64,000 bases of DNA from Nostoc sp. PCC 7107 (GTDB taxonomy: Bacteria; Cyanobacteriota; Cyanobacteriia; Cyanobacteriales; Nostocaceae). Below, piece by piece: positions 45,605 through 53,824 of this stretch. The stretch is from contig NC_019676.1 of the NCBI RefSeq assembly GCF_000316625.1, positions 5,970,501-6,034,500 of the forward strand. The letters run 5' to 3'. The position numbers and the translations under genes are program-made. Every line of letters begins with the position of its first letter. The stretch's first letter is position 1. The notes under the pieces are model-generated. The model did not search any database and was not told the origin of the DNA. It worked only from the letters and a program-made list of their open reading frames with translations.

Positions 45605-46588
45605 ATGAACGTTGTAAGAACGAGTGAAAAGTCCGGTAGAGCCTTGATGAATGACCTTCAGACTCTTCGCGAGGCAGACCGAGCGCAAGCCAACCGAGAG
45701 GAACTAACGGAGCGAATTGCTCAAGCGATTCGTACTGATGGAGCGATCAAGCCACTTTCTGGATTGCACTTCAACCGTTACTCTTCCCCTTCGGAATGCT
45801 TTCATAATGTCTCTATTCCTGCCTTTTGTGTGATTGCTCAGGGCAGCAAAGAAGTCCTTCTAGGCAGCGATCGCTATCAGTATGACCCAATGCATTATTT
45901 GCTGGGGACGGTCGAACTGCCGATTGCTAGCCGAATTCTAGAAGCAACCCAGGAAAAACCTTACCTGGGTCTTCGTCTCGATCTCGACCCTACCCTGGTT
46001 GGTTCAGTCATGGTTGAGGCAGGCTATCCTTCAGCCCAAAGGGGTGCTAGTGTCAAAGCGATCGATGTTAGTCCATTGAATACAGACCTGTTAGATGCTG
46101 TGGTGCGGCTTGTCAGACTGCTCGATTCCCCGGTTGAAGCACATGTGCTTGTACCCTTGATCAAGCGGGAGATTATCTACCGACTCCTGATGGGAGAGCA
46201 AGGTACTCGGCTGCGTCAGATTGCTGTTTTGGGTGGCTACACGCACTACATCGCTCTTGCCGTCGATCGACTACGGAAAGACTTCAACCAGCCGATCAAG
46301 ATTGAAGACATCGCCCGAGAGTTAGGTATGAGTGTGTCAGGCTTTCACCACCACTTCAAATCGGTCACGGCAATGAGTCCCTTGCAGTTCCAGAAACAAC
46401 TGCGACTTCAGGAGGCTCGCCGTCTGATGTTGGGCGAAAACCTTGATGCTACCAGTGCTGCCTACCGGGTGGGGTATGACGATGCTTCGTACTTCAACCG
46501 GGAGTACAAGCGGCTCTTTGGTGCGCCACCGATGCGCGATGTGGAACGGTTGCGAGAAGTTGTTAGGGAGACTGCTAGTTCAATATGA
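45605..46588 (+). CDS. AraC-family transcriptional regulator
   Basis: A regulator with an N-terminal AraC_N ligand domain (HFNRYSSPSECFHNVSIPAF, VIAQGSKEVLLGSDRYQYDP) and a C-terminal double helix-turn-helix (IEDIARELGMSVSGFHHHF and AAYRVGYDDASYFNREYKR). Three starts are possible: TTG 45557, ATG 45605 and ATG 45647; the last would begin MNDLQTLREADR, the usual family opening. It is divergent from the cupin-lipoprotein-hydrolase operon, which it likely activates. Codon use and GC content match that operon and not the surrounding genes. Confidence 0.9.
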   Translation: MNVVRTSEKSGRALMNDLQTLREADRAQANREELTERIAQAIRTDGAIKPLSGLHFNRYSSPSECFHNVSIPAFCVIAQGSKEVLLGSDRYQYDPMHYLLGTVELPIASRILEATQEKPYLGLRLDLDPTLVGSVMVEAGYPSAQRGASVKAIDVSPLNTDLLDAVVRLVRLLDSPVEAHVLVPLIKREIIYRLLMGEQGTRLRQIAVLGGYTHYIALAVDRLRKDFNQPIKIEDIARELGMSVSGFHHHFKSVTAMSPLQFQKQLRLQEARRLMLGENLDATSAAYRVGYDDASYFNREYKRLFGAPPMRDVERLREVVRETASSI

Positions 46589-46795
46589 ATGATCTTAAGT
46601 AGGTCGATGTTAAAAATTGTCGTTATGACAAGGCAGGAGGGAAGAGAGTTTTAGATAACTTTACTTTTTGTTACATAGTTCGGTTTATTTGCACAGTTCT
46701 GACTTGAAAATACTTTGCGCTGAAATTAAGCAGAAAAAATGACGGTACAGACTGTGTTTGACAATCCGAACTCAAGTAAAGACAGGTTATTTCAA

Positions 46796-47274
46796 TCAGG
46801 CAAGCGTTGGCGACGCAGTTTCTAGCTGAGTCAGTGAAACTTCATATCCTAGTTTTTGCAAACGTTTAACTAAACGTTTTTTTGTCGCCTCTGGCTTTTG
46901 TTTATCGAAATAATCACCTCCTAAATCTTGATAAGTCTCCTGACGCAAAATTAAGTAGTAGGCGATTTTTCAAATCGAATGTGCAACAGCGATTATCGCA
47001 CTTTTCCATCCAGGGCTTGTATGAGTTGCTCGCGTTTGTCTTTTAAACGCTTGGATGCCAGTTCAGCCATCAGTTGTGGGTTAGTTTCTCCCTTGACAAT
47101 AGCATCCAGTATCATTCTTGCTGATACTCCCATGACATCTGATACCACTGCCGCTAGTTTGATATTCGCCCCTTCTAACACCTTTTGGACTCGATTGACT
47201 AACGTTGCTCGCTCACGAATGAAATTTGTCCGATGGCGAATCAAGTCACGCAAATCCCTTTGCTCTATCGGTTA
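46796..47274 (-). pseudogene. IS110-family transposase remnant
   Basis: One minus-strand piece (about 46993-47274) reads EQRDLRDLIRHRTNFIRERA and VNRVQKVLEGANIKLAAVVS, typical of the central part of IS110 transposases. After a stop, another frame continues AIIAVAHSI, a TGA, then YYLILRQETYQDLGGDYFDK and KKRLVKRLQKLGYEVSL to the normal end at 46796. The DEDD catalytic start and most of the C-terminal Ser domain are missing, so the element has lost activity through internal deletion, frameshift and stop. IS110 elements leave no inverted repeats; none is visible. Confidence 0.85.
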
Positions 47275-47338
47275 AATTAAGTAAATTAAGGGCGATCGCC
47301 ATCCTGCCATTAATTTTAAAATTGTATGTATACAGTTA

Positions 47339-47365
47339 AGCCTGCTTAGGGATACCAAGCAGGCT
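47339..47365. terminator. Hairpin beyond the 3' end of tRNA-Leu
   Basis: AGCCTGCTT and AAGCAGGCT form a perfect 9-bp stem with a nine-base loop, about 20 bases after the tRNA 3' end on the minus strand. The T-rich tract lies on the plus-strand side, so direction is uncertain. Confidence 0.45.
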
Positions 47366-47386
47366 GTGTTTAACTTTATTTTTTAG

Positions 47387-47754
47387 TGGGGGTGGAGGGA
47401 CTTGAACCCTCACGACCGTTTAAGGTCAACGGATTTTCATTCTCTTGCAGCTTTCACTACTACCTTCCGGTTTTGAGAATTGGACTCTCTCTTTACCCTC
47501 GCCTTGACGTTAGGGTAGCTCCCGTCGAGTCTCTGCACCTTCCCTTTAATTTTGGATTTTGGATTTTGAATTTTGGACTGAAGTGCAATCTAAAATCTAA
47601 AATTTAAAATCTAAAATTTTTGGGCTTGGCTCAGGATTGCCTTGTCTGAAACCAGATTTAGGTTTCCCTGAGTTTGAGAGCTTCCACTTGAAGAATTTCT
47701 TCCTCAAGGCTCAGTTTTCTAAGTCCGTAGCGTCTGCCATTCCGCCACACCCCC
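47387..47754 (-). tRNA. trnL: tRNA-Leu(UAA), split by a group I intron
   Basis: The 5' exon is 47721-47754 (GGGGGTGTGGCGGAATGGCA onward to CGGACTT) and the 3' exon is 47387-47437 (AAAATCCGTTGACCTTAAAC to CACCCCCA). Joined, they give an 85-base class II tRNA with a 7-bp acceptor stem, an anticodon stem ACGGA/TCCGT and loop CT-TAA-AA, so the anticodon is UAA. The 3' CCA is not encoded (CTA follows). The intron splits U34 from A35, the position found throughout cyanobacteria and plastids. Confidence 0.96.
47438..47720 (-). ncRNA. Group I intron in tRNA-Leu(UAA), 283 nt
   Basis: A self-splicing intron (subgroup IC3) that ends in G. The conserved core blocks are visible: P (CTCAGGGAAACCTAA), Q (AATCCTGAGCCAAGCC), R (GTGCAGAGACTCGACGG) and S (AAGAGAGAGTCC). 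Between Q and R a stem (P6b) is made of degenerate heptamers, TTTTAGA-type on one side and CCAAAAT-type on the other (about 47548-47620). Such heptamer-built P6b stems vary in length among Nostoc strains. It carries no endonuclease ORF. Confidence 0.93.
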
Positions 47755-48101
47755 AAGTTTACTTAGGAGGCACTTGTTTTTTGGAGGCAGCAAACACCTC
47801 CTCATCTATTCCACCACTAATGTGCATTTTGTGCAACTAGATTTCAGAAATTTGTCTATTTTGAGCGATCGCCAATTTTTTTAGCAATCTTTTACTTCTG
47901 ACAATTATCTTTAATCTTGGTGTGACAAGTACACTGATTAGATACTGGCTTTGCTATTGTAGCACCATCCTGAGTTTTGTCCAGGTAAAACTGCGGAATT
48001 TTTGCACAGTATGATTAATCGGACTTTCCTCAAGCTACGGGTTCAGCCTATGATGAGAAACAGATGCACCGAATGGCCTTGTCTACAAAGAGAAAAAACC
48101 T
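47755..48101. other. Upstream region of ndhL
   Basis: About 350 bp between divergent trnL and ndhL. The leading part should be the trnL promoter. No gene is seen. Confidence 0.45.
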
Positions 48102-48314
48102 ATGATCGTCGCCCTGCTGTATCTGATTTTGGCTGGAGCCTATTTATTAGTCATCCCTGTGGCTGTGATGTTTTACCTTAAGCAGCGGTGGTATGTGGCT
48201 ACCTCTATTGAGCGTACTATTATGTACTTTTTGGTTTTCTTCTTCTTTCCCGGTTTATTGGTTCTGTCGCCGTTTGTGAATCTGCGACCACAACCGCGCA
48301 AAATAGAAGTCTAA
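48102..48314 (+). CDS. ndhL: NDH-1 complex subunit L
   Basis: A 70-residue membrane protein with two helices ([20 protein letters not shown] and [19 protein letters not shown]), the conserved [13 protein letters not shown] loop and a Pro/Arg C-terminus. NdhL (formerly IctA) is an oxygenic-photosynthesis-specific subunit of the thylakoid NDH-1 complex needed for cyclic electron flow and CO2 uptake. It is followed 24 bp later by a DUF3007 gene and then trpA, an order I recall from many cyanobacteria. Confidence 0.95.
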   Translation: MIVALLYLILAGAYLLVIPVAVMFYLKQRWYVATSIERTIMYFLVFFFFPGLLVLSPFVNLRPQPRKIEV

Positions 48315-48338
48315 CGAGATTGGTAGGTCATAACTCTC

Positions 48339-48653
48339 ATGCGACGCATCGACGCTCTTGTAATTGGTTTAAGTATTTTTATTGCTGGTGGCTTGGCTTA
48401 TGTGGGATTACAGCTAGTTGGCGTAGATAGTCAACAAGCTGGGATATGGAGCCAGGCTGTCCTAGTGGTAATTGGCTTGATTGGTTGGGTAAGCACCTAT
48501 GTTTACCGCGCTGTGAATAACAATATGACCTACCATCAACAACGGGAAGATTATGAACAAGCGTTTTTCCAAAAGCGCCTGGATGAACTTACGCCGGAAG
48601 AACTAGCGAAAATTCAAGCTGAAATTGAACAAGAAAAGCAATCTCAGGTGTAA
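48339..48653 (+). CDS. DUF3007 family protein
   Basis: A 104-residue protein with two hydrophobic helices (residues about 6-28 and 35-55) and a charged helical tail (HQQREDYEQAFFQKRLDELT, PEELAKIQAEIEQEK). It matches DUF3007, a family found in cyanobacteria and plastids. Its position next to ndhL suggests a thylakoid role, but no function is known. Confidence 0.88.
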   Translation: MRRIDALVIGLSIFIAGGLAYVGLQLVGVDSQQAGIWSQAVLVVIGLIGWVSTYVYRAVNNNMTYHQQREDYEQAFFQKRLDELTPEELAKIQAEIEQEKQSQV

Positions 48654-48704
48654 AGTGATCATTTTATGAGTCAATAGTCAATAGTCATGGAAGAAGGGAA
48701 CAGG

Positions 48705-48818
48705 TGAGTCAGCGCGGTCTTCTCCCAAAGGGAGAGGCTAACGCCCGCCGTAGGATGCCCAAAGGGCTGTAGGGGGTTTCCCCCATGAGCGACTGACGAA
48801 CCCCGAAGGGGAAACAGG
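48705..48818. repeat. Multi-hairpin dispersed repeat upstream of trpA
   Basis: Four hairpins follow one another: CTCCCAAAGGGAG, GCCCAAAGGGC, GGGGGTTTCCCCC and CCCCGAAGGGG. This compact GC-rich unit is unlike its AT-rich surroundings and is of a type common between Nostoc genes. Heptamer-like units (GTCAATA) lie on its left, and TGACTTTTGATTTTTGACTAATGAC runs into the trpA start on its right. Confidence 0.75.
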
Positions 48819-48945
48819 GAACAGGAAAATACTTTCTGTTCTCAATTCTAGGAGTAAGAGATATCAACTTTTATAAGGATGACCTGTTTTCTAGTTTCTT
48901 GTAAATTCTTTTGACTACTGACCCTTGACTTTTGATTTTTGACTA

Positions 48946-49755
48946 ATGACCGCCATTTCCGATCGCTTTGAAACCTTAAAACGGAATCAAGAGTGCGCTC
49001 TGATTCCGTTTATTACTGCTGGTGATCCAGATTTAGCCACCACCGCCTCTGCTTTGCAAATTCTCGATCGCAGTGGTGCTGACATCATTGAACTGGGTGT
49101 TCCCTATTCTGATCCTTTAGCCGATGGGCCAGTCATTCAGGCGGCTGCTACTCGCGCTTTACAAAAGGGAACGAAGTTAGAAGCAGTTCTAGAAATGCTG
49201 CAAGGAATTACCCCCAGTTTGCAAGCGCCAATTATTTTGTTTACTTATTACAACCCAATTCTCCACCGCGGAATTGAAAAGTTTCTCCAGCAAATAGCCG
49301 CAGCGGGTGTCGCCGGGTTGGTAGTACCGGATTTACCCCTAGAAGAAGCCGCTGGGTTGCTCAAACCTGCTGGTGAGATGGGGATTGATTTAACTTTATT
49401 GGTAGCACCTACTAGCTCTAGGGATAGAATTGAAGCGATCGCTCGTGCTTCCCAAGGATTTATCTATTTAGTTAGTGTGACTGGTGTGACGGGGATGCGA
49501 TCGCAAATGGAAGTGCGAGTATCAGATTTACTCCAGCAAATTCGTAATGTTACTGATAAGCCCATTGGGGTGGGTTTTGGAATTTCTCAAATTGAGCAAG
49601 CTCGTCAAGTCAAAGATTGGGGCGCAGATGCGGCAATTGTTGGTAGTGCTTTTGTCAAACGTTTGGCAGAAGGTACTCCAGAAGAAGGACTTCAGGCGAT
49701 CGGTCAATTTTGCCAAAGTCTCAAATCTGCACTAGGAAAGGGGGGTAGGGAATGA
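48946..49755 (+). CDS. trpA: Tryptophan synthase alpha subunit
   Basis: A 269-residue TIM-barrel enzyme that cleaves indole-3-glycerol phosphate to indole and glyceraldehyde 3-phosphate. Catalytic Glu and Asp are in [12 protein letters not shown] / [19 protein letters not shown], with the conserved FTYYNPIL and [10 protein letters not shown] and the phosphate loop GFGISQIEQ. trpB is not adjacent, as usual in cyanobacteria. The start ATG lies in the trailing unit of a heptamer-like repeat. Confidence 0.97.
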   Translation: MTAISDRFETLKRNQECALIPFITAGDPDLATTASALQILDRSGADIIELGVPYSDPLADGPVIQAAATRALQKGTKLEAVLEMLQGITPSLQAPIILFTYYNPILHRGIEKFLQQIAAAGVAGLVVPDLPLEEAAGLLKPAGEMGIDLTLLVAPTSSRDRIEAIARASQGFIYLVSVTGVTGMRSQMEVRVSDLLQQIRNVTDKPIGVGFGISQIEQARQVKDWGADAAIVGSAFVKRLAEGTPEEGLQAIGQFCQSLKSALGKGGRE

Positions 49756-50034
49756 AGCATAATTATTGACCATTGACTCTTGACCCATCACTTTCTTGCC
49801 ACCTCAGAAAAAGTAGATTAAGAATGTATAACAGTGCAGTTTTTTTACCCTGGTTTAGTAGACAATTTGACATTTATGGTCTTGAATATTAACAGCAGAT
49901 TGCAGGCTGTAAAAAACTAGCTGATACTGCCGCTTATACTTTAAGTGTTTAGGTGAAGTTGAGTAAGTAAAAGATTATGAGTGTGAGAGTGTGTCAGTCA
50001 CAAATGATTACGTCGCAGTTAAGGGGCAAAGGCG
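49756..50034. other. Intergenic region, no supported gene
   Basis: About 280 bp of AT-rich sequence with no clear features beyond an AAGGGGCAAAGG ribosome site for the next gene. Confidence 0.4.
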
Positions 50035-50676
50035 ATGAGTGAGAGTATGGCATTTATCGGTGGAGTCGCTGTAGCTGGGCTGGCGGCTCTTGTTTTGCTC
50101 AAGGGAACAAATAATCCCTTACAACCTAACTTCTCTGTCACCCCCCAAATACCCACTGTAGTTGCACCCCAGCTACAGCCACCCGTGCAATATCCTTCCA
50201 CCTACGGACAACCTTATCCAACTACTCAGCCCCCCACTGCACCCAACCCTGAGCTAAGGGCAGAATTTGAGCAGTTAAAAGCTGAATTGAATCGTTTAAA
50301 AACCGATAATGAACAGCTAAGAGGGGCAAACCAACGACTATTTGATAATCAGAATGCTCAACAGTTGCTATTAGCACAGCAAAATAGCCAAAAAGTTGCT
50401 TCTGAAGTGTTACAACCTCAAAATGCTTGGTGGACATCCCCCATTGTTTGGGCTGTGGGAGGCGCGACGCTGACTGTTGGTGGTGGTATTGTCGTTGCTG
50501 GGGTCTTGGCTTTATTTGGGCCTCGTAACCGTCCGACTCGGACTGTACAGGTAATTCATCCTTATCAAGGTGGTTCTACAGCACCTTTGGTTCCTGTGCG
50601 TCGGGCTGAGTTTCTCCCGCCTTCTCGTCAAGAAGCTAGACGCGTTGAAGCACCAGAATACGACGAAATGCACTAG
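50035..50676 (+). CDS. Membrane protein with coiled coil, 213 aa, unknown
   Basis: An N-terminal helix (AFIGGVAVAGLAALVLL) is followed by a Pro/Gln/Tyr-rich linker (about 30-75) and a coiled coil (ELRAEFEQLKAELNRLKTDN, EQLRGANQRLFDNQNAQ). A second helix follows (PIVWAVGGATLTVGGGIVVA), then a basic tail with an acidic end (EAPEYDEMH). The start follows a strong AAGGGGCAAAGG. No family is recognised. The layout suggests a scaffold or membrane tether. Confidence 0.7.
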   Translation: MSESMAFIGGVAVAGLAALVLLKGTNNPLQPNFSVTPQIPTVVAPQLQPPVQYPSTYGQPYPTTQPPTAPNPELRAEFEQLKAELNRLKTDNEQLRGANQRLFDNQNAQQLLLAQQNSQKVASEVLQPQNAWWTSPIVWAVGGATLTVGGGIVVAGVLALFGPRNRPTRTVQVIHPYQGGSTAPLVPVRRAEFLPPSRQEARRVEAPEYDEMH

Positions 50677-50786
50677 TCAGGAAATACTTGTTAATTAGAT
50701 CAAGCATAAGGTGAAATCTTCGCCTTGATGCTTAATTTTTATCTTAATGTTCTAGTTAGAATAGTCTGTTTAAAATATATATCTCC

Positions 50787-51242
50787 ATGTCTGATTATTC
50801 AGTCAAAACCGCGGCTCAAGAAACGTTTATTCCGACAATGCGTGAATTAGCGCGAGCCTATCAATCATTTTCCGCCTATTCAGAAGCTCATATACGACAA
50901 TTTGACCTCACACCAGCACAATTTGATGTCATTGCAACTCTTGGTAATACATCTGGTCTGTGTATGGGAGAAATTGGTGAGAAAACTTTAATCACCAAGG
51001 GAACCCTGACAGGCGTGATAGACCGCTTAGAGAAAAAAAACTTAGTCCAGCGAGAAGTACCCGCAGACAACCGCCGTAGCGTGATTGTGAAACTTACCGA
51101 TGAAGGGGAAGTCTTGTTTGAGGTGATATTTCCCGCCCATATCGCTTATCTCAAAGAACGCTTTGAGCGGATAGAAAAGTCTGAATTAGAACTATTGCGA
51201 GTGTTACTCAGTCGCTTGAATTTGGCTTTTCAGTCTATTTGA
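50787..51242 (+). CDS. MarR-family transcriptional regulator
   Basis: A 151-residue winged-helix regulator: LTPAQFDVIATLGNTSGLCM, the recognition helix ITKGTLTGVIDRLEKK, and the wing PADNRRSVIVKLTDEG. MarR proteins bind DNA as dimers and release it on binding phenolic or oxidant signals. An inverted repeat at 51249-51281 just downstream, ahead of a dioxygenase pseudogene and a GST-type gene, is the likely operator. Together they resemble an aromatic or quinone response unit. Confidence 0.9.
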   Translation: MSDYSVKTAAQETFIPTMRELARAYQSFSAYSEAHIRQFDLTPAQFDVIATLGNTSGLCMGEIGEKTLITKGTLTGVIDRLEKKNLVQREVPADNRRSVIVKLTDEGEVLFEVIFPAHIAYLKERFERIEKSELELLRVLLSRLNLAFQSI

Positions 51243-51248
51243 CCGAAT

Positions 51249-51281
51249 AATTTCTAACTAGAATTAAACTAATTAGAAATT
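51249..51281. promoter_or_regulatory. Possible MarR operator
   Basis: AATTTCTAA at 51249-51257 and TTAGAAATT at 51273-51281 are exact reverse complements separated by 15 bases, directly upstream of the dioxygenase pseudogene. A MarR dimer site is a reasonable guess. Confidence 0.45.
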
Positions 51282-51294
51282 ATTAATCTAATTT

Positions 51295-51647
51295 ATGACT
51301 CATTTACCAACAGTATTTATTTCTCATGGCGCACCAGATTTACTAGTAAAATCTGGTGCGATACAAAATTTTCTGCGCCAGTTTCCACAGTTAATTCCTC
51401 AGCCAAACGCCAGTCAGAATGTCAAGCCACCACTATAGGTAACAAAATTTGATGAATGGTTGGCATGGGCGATCGCGCAAAATGATGTTAAAAACTTGCT
51501 ACACTATCGCCAACTCGCTCCTTATCCTTTAGAAACCGATCCCACAGACGACAATTACTACCGTTATTTGTGGCTGTGGGCGCAAATGATGTTCATAGCA
51601 GCTATACTTACGGCGTGTTTAGTATGGCAGCTGATGCTTTTGATTAG
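51295..51647 (+). pseudogene. DODA-type extradiol ring-opening dioxygenase, degraded
   Basis: The start MTHLPTVFISHGAPDLLVKS is the typical N-terminus with the metal-binding His in SHGAP. After about 47 codons there is a TAG, then the same frame continues FDEWLAWAIAQNDVKNLLHY, RQLAPYPLETDPTDD, and finally in another frame TYGVFSMAADAFD to the end. Family members are about 260 residues; here roughly residues 40-200 are deleted and the end is frame-shifted. The gene would have opened catecholic rings such as DOPA. Confidence 0.88.
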
Positions 51648-51676
51648 ATGACAAATTAATTAATATAGGAAAAAAT

Positions 51677-52645
51677 ATGGCATTAGGTAGATTAGTTAAC
51701 GGCCAGTGGACAACCGTCTGGACAGAACGCAACGAAAACGGTGAGTTTCAGAGAATGCCAACGCAGTTTCATCATAAGATTACAGCAGATGGAGCCAGTG
51801 GATTCAGGGCAGAAGCAGGCCGATATCATCTATATGTTTCTTTGGGTTGTCCTTGGGCGCATCGCACTGTTTTATTACGCGCTTTAAAAGGATTAGAAAA
51901 AGTTATTGGTCTTTCTATTGTTGACCCCGTAATTAGTGACCAAGGTTGGAAGTTTTCTGATAAACCAGGATGTATTCGAGATAAAGTCAACCAAGCGGAT
52001 TATCTTTGGCAAGTTTACACCAAAGCAAACCCAACTTATACTGGGCGAGTCACCGTCCCGGTACTGTGGGATAAACAGACACAAACTATTATCAATAATG
52101 AATCTCGCCAAATTATTCACCTATTAAATACAGAGTTTAATTTCTTCGCTGAGAAGATGGTAGATTTTTATCCCAAATCGTTGCAAACTTTAATTGATAA
52201 AACTATTGATGCGATTTATCAACCTATAAATAATGGTGTGTATCGTACTGGTTTTGCAACATCACAAACTGCTTATGAACAAGCACTCAAAGAATTATTT
52301 CTTGCACTAGAATATTGGGAAAAAGTTTTAGGTAAACAACCATATCTCTGCGGTGAAGAAATTACTTTAGCAGATTGGTGTTTATTTACCACTCTATTCC
52401 GATTTGACCTAGTATATTATGGTTTATTTAAGTGTAATATCAAGCGATTAATTGAGCATCCTAATCTGTGGAATTATTGCCGAGAGTTATATCAATTTCC
52501 TGGTGTCAAACAATGGTGTAATATCAGTCATATTAAACAACTTTATTATGTAGGTTTACCAGAATTGAATCCTAATGGAATTGTGCCACTAGGCCCCATT
52601 ATTAATTTTGATTTACCTTATAATCGCTGCAATCGCCAAAACTAG
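51677..52645 (+). CDS. Glutathionyl-hydroquinone reductase-like GST (Xi class)
   Basis: A 322-residue protein. The motif SLGCPWAHRTVLLRALKGL places a catalytic Cys at about residue 58 (GCPWAHR), diagnostic of the ECM4/YqjG/PcpF group, which reduces glutathionyl-hydroquinones. The C-terminal helical domain includes LGKQPYLCGEEITLADWCLF. An AGGAAAAAAT site precedes the ATG. It follows the MarR gene and the dioxygenase remnant, which suggests aromatic or quinone detoxification. Confidence 0.9.
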   Translation: MALGRLVNGQWTTVWTERNENGEFQRMPTQFHHKITADGASGFRAEAGRYHLYVSLGCPWAHRTVLLRALKGLEKVIGLSIVDPVISDQGWKFSDKPGCIRDKVNQADYLWQVYTKANPTYTGRVTVPVLWDKQTQTIINNESRQIIHLLNTEFNFFAEKMVDFYPKSLQTLIDKTIDAIYQPINNGVYRTGFATSQTAYEQALKELFLALEYWEKVLGKQPYLCGEEITLADWCLFTTLFRFDLVYYGLFKCNIKRLIEHPNLWNYCRELYQFPGVKQWCNISHIKQLYYVGLPELNPNGIVPLGPIINFDLPYNRCNRQN

Positions 52646-52701
52646 ATAATCTTTTTTATGTATCAAAATTTGAGTACTCAACGGCAAATACCTGCCCAAT
52701 T

Positions 52702-53166
52702 GTGAAAAAATATATGACGAATGAAGATGTAACATTTTTTCGTTTATTTGGTTCTATATTCGCTGGTGTTGGCAGCATTTTTTTGATTACTGGTATCCTA
52801 ATTGGCATAAATACGCGATCTTTTGTTGGCAAGTCTATCGCCGCATCAGGAACTGTAATTGATTTGGAGAGACATACATCTAGAGACAGTAACGGACGTT
52901 CTTCTACTGCTTATTATCCAGTCATAAGCTTTACTGCAAATTCTGGTAAGCCAATAGAATTTGAAGCCAATAGTGTTAGCAACCCTCCAGCATATACTAA
53001 AGGTCAAAAAGTAGAAATTCTCTACAACCCTCAAGAACCAGAATCTGCTGTAATTAGCTCTTGGTTCGCTTTATGGTTTTTACCTGCTATGTTTACTGGT
53101 ATGGGTTCACTTTTTGTAGTAATTGGGGGAATTCCATTAGTCAACTCGTTCTTGCCTAGAAAATAA
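52702..53166 (+). CDS. DUF3592 domain protein
   Basis: A 154-residue protein with a hydrophobic helix near each end (SIFAGVGSIFLITGILIGI and FALWFLPAMFTGMGSLFVVI) around a beta-rich extracytoplasmic part (SSTAYYPVISFTANSGKPIE, GQKVEILYNPQEPESAVI). These blocks are those of DUF3592. The frame starts at a GTG; an ATG four codons later is possible. Function is unknown. Confidence 0.85.
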   Translation: MKKYMTNEDVTFFRLFGSIFAGVGSIFLITGILIGINTRSFVGKSIAASGTVIDLERHTSRDSNGRSSTAYYPVISFTANSGKPIEFEANSVSNPPAYTKGQKVEILYNPQEPESAVISSWFALWFLPAMFTGMGSLFVVIGGIPLVNSFLPRK

Positions 53167-53200
53167 TGCGGTGCGCGATCGCATTTAATATTTGTAATTA

Positions 53201-53728
53201 TTAATTTACTTTTCTTTTTATATCGTAAGTAACTTGTACCAACCCTGAATTATAAGTTTTCACATCTTTCAATTCAAGTTTTGTTTCTAAACTTGAGTCC
53301 TTAGTAATTAACGGTATACCATTGCCTAAAATAATTGGGTGAATTGATAAAATCATTTCGTCAATTAAACCATGTTTTAAGAAAAACTTGATTGTCTGTG
53401 CGCCTCCAACTAGCCAAATAACGCCTCCACTTGATTGACGCAAATTTGTCATAAAATTTTGCCAATCACCATTCACAAATGTAGCGTTATTTTCTGCTTG
53501 ACCTTGAAGAGTTTTGGAAAGTACAAAAACTTCCTGGCTGCTATATGGATATTCATCAAAACCTAATACTTGCTGATAAGTCTTGTTACCCATAATTAAT
53601 GTATCAACATCAGCAATAAACTCAGTGTAACCATAGTCTTGATCTGTAAATAGCCAATCTATTTCTCCTGATTCTCTAGCAATATATCCATCAATGCTAG
53701 AAGCAATAAACAAACTAATCTTTCGCAT
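53201..53728 (-). CDS. Dihydrofolate reductase-family protein (RibD C-terminal-like)
   Basis: A 175-residue protein. ISLFIASSIDGYIARESGEI is the typical start, followed by DTLIMGNKTYQQVLGF and GGVIWLVGGAQTIKFFLKHG and the end-strand IHPIILGNGIPL. This group (like YyaP/YwjB) is related to the reductase domain of RibD and DHFR and binds NADPH. The substrate is unknown. It is divergent from menH. Confidence 0.9.
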   Translation of the reverse strand: MRKISLFIASSIDGYIARESGEIDWLFTDQDYGYTEFIADVDTLIMGNKTYQQVLGFDEYPYSSQEVFVLSKTLQGQAENNATFVNGDWQNFMTNLRQSSGGVIWLVGGAQTIKFFLKHGLIDEMILSIHPIILGNGIPLITKDSSLETKLELKDVKTYNSGLVQVTYDIKRKVN

Positions 53729-53824
53729 AAACTCGCTATAAGTTGAGAAGCTCTTGATTAGATATCATACATTAGCTTATTCTGACTTTACAGAAAATTA
53801 TCATTTAGTTTTGAAAACTAAAAT

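Noticed and set aside
42780-47387. Genomic island integrated at the tRNA-Leu gene
   Set aside because: The 3' end of the tRNA does face the accessory block, but I found no duplicated tRNA end at the far edge and no integrase gene.
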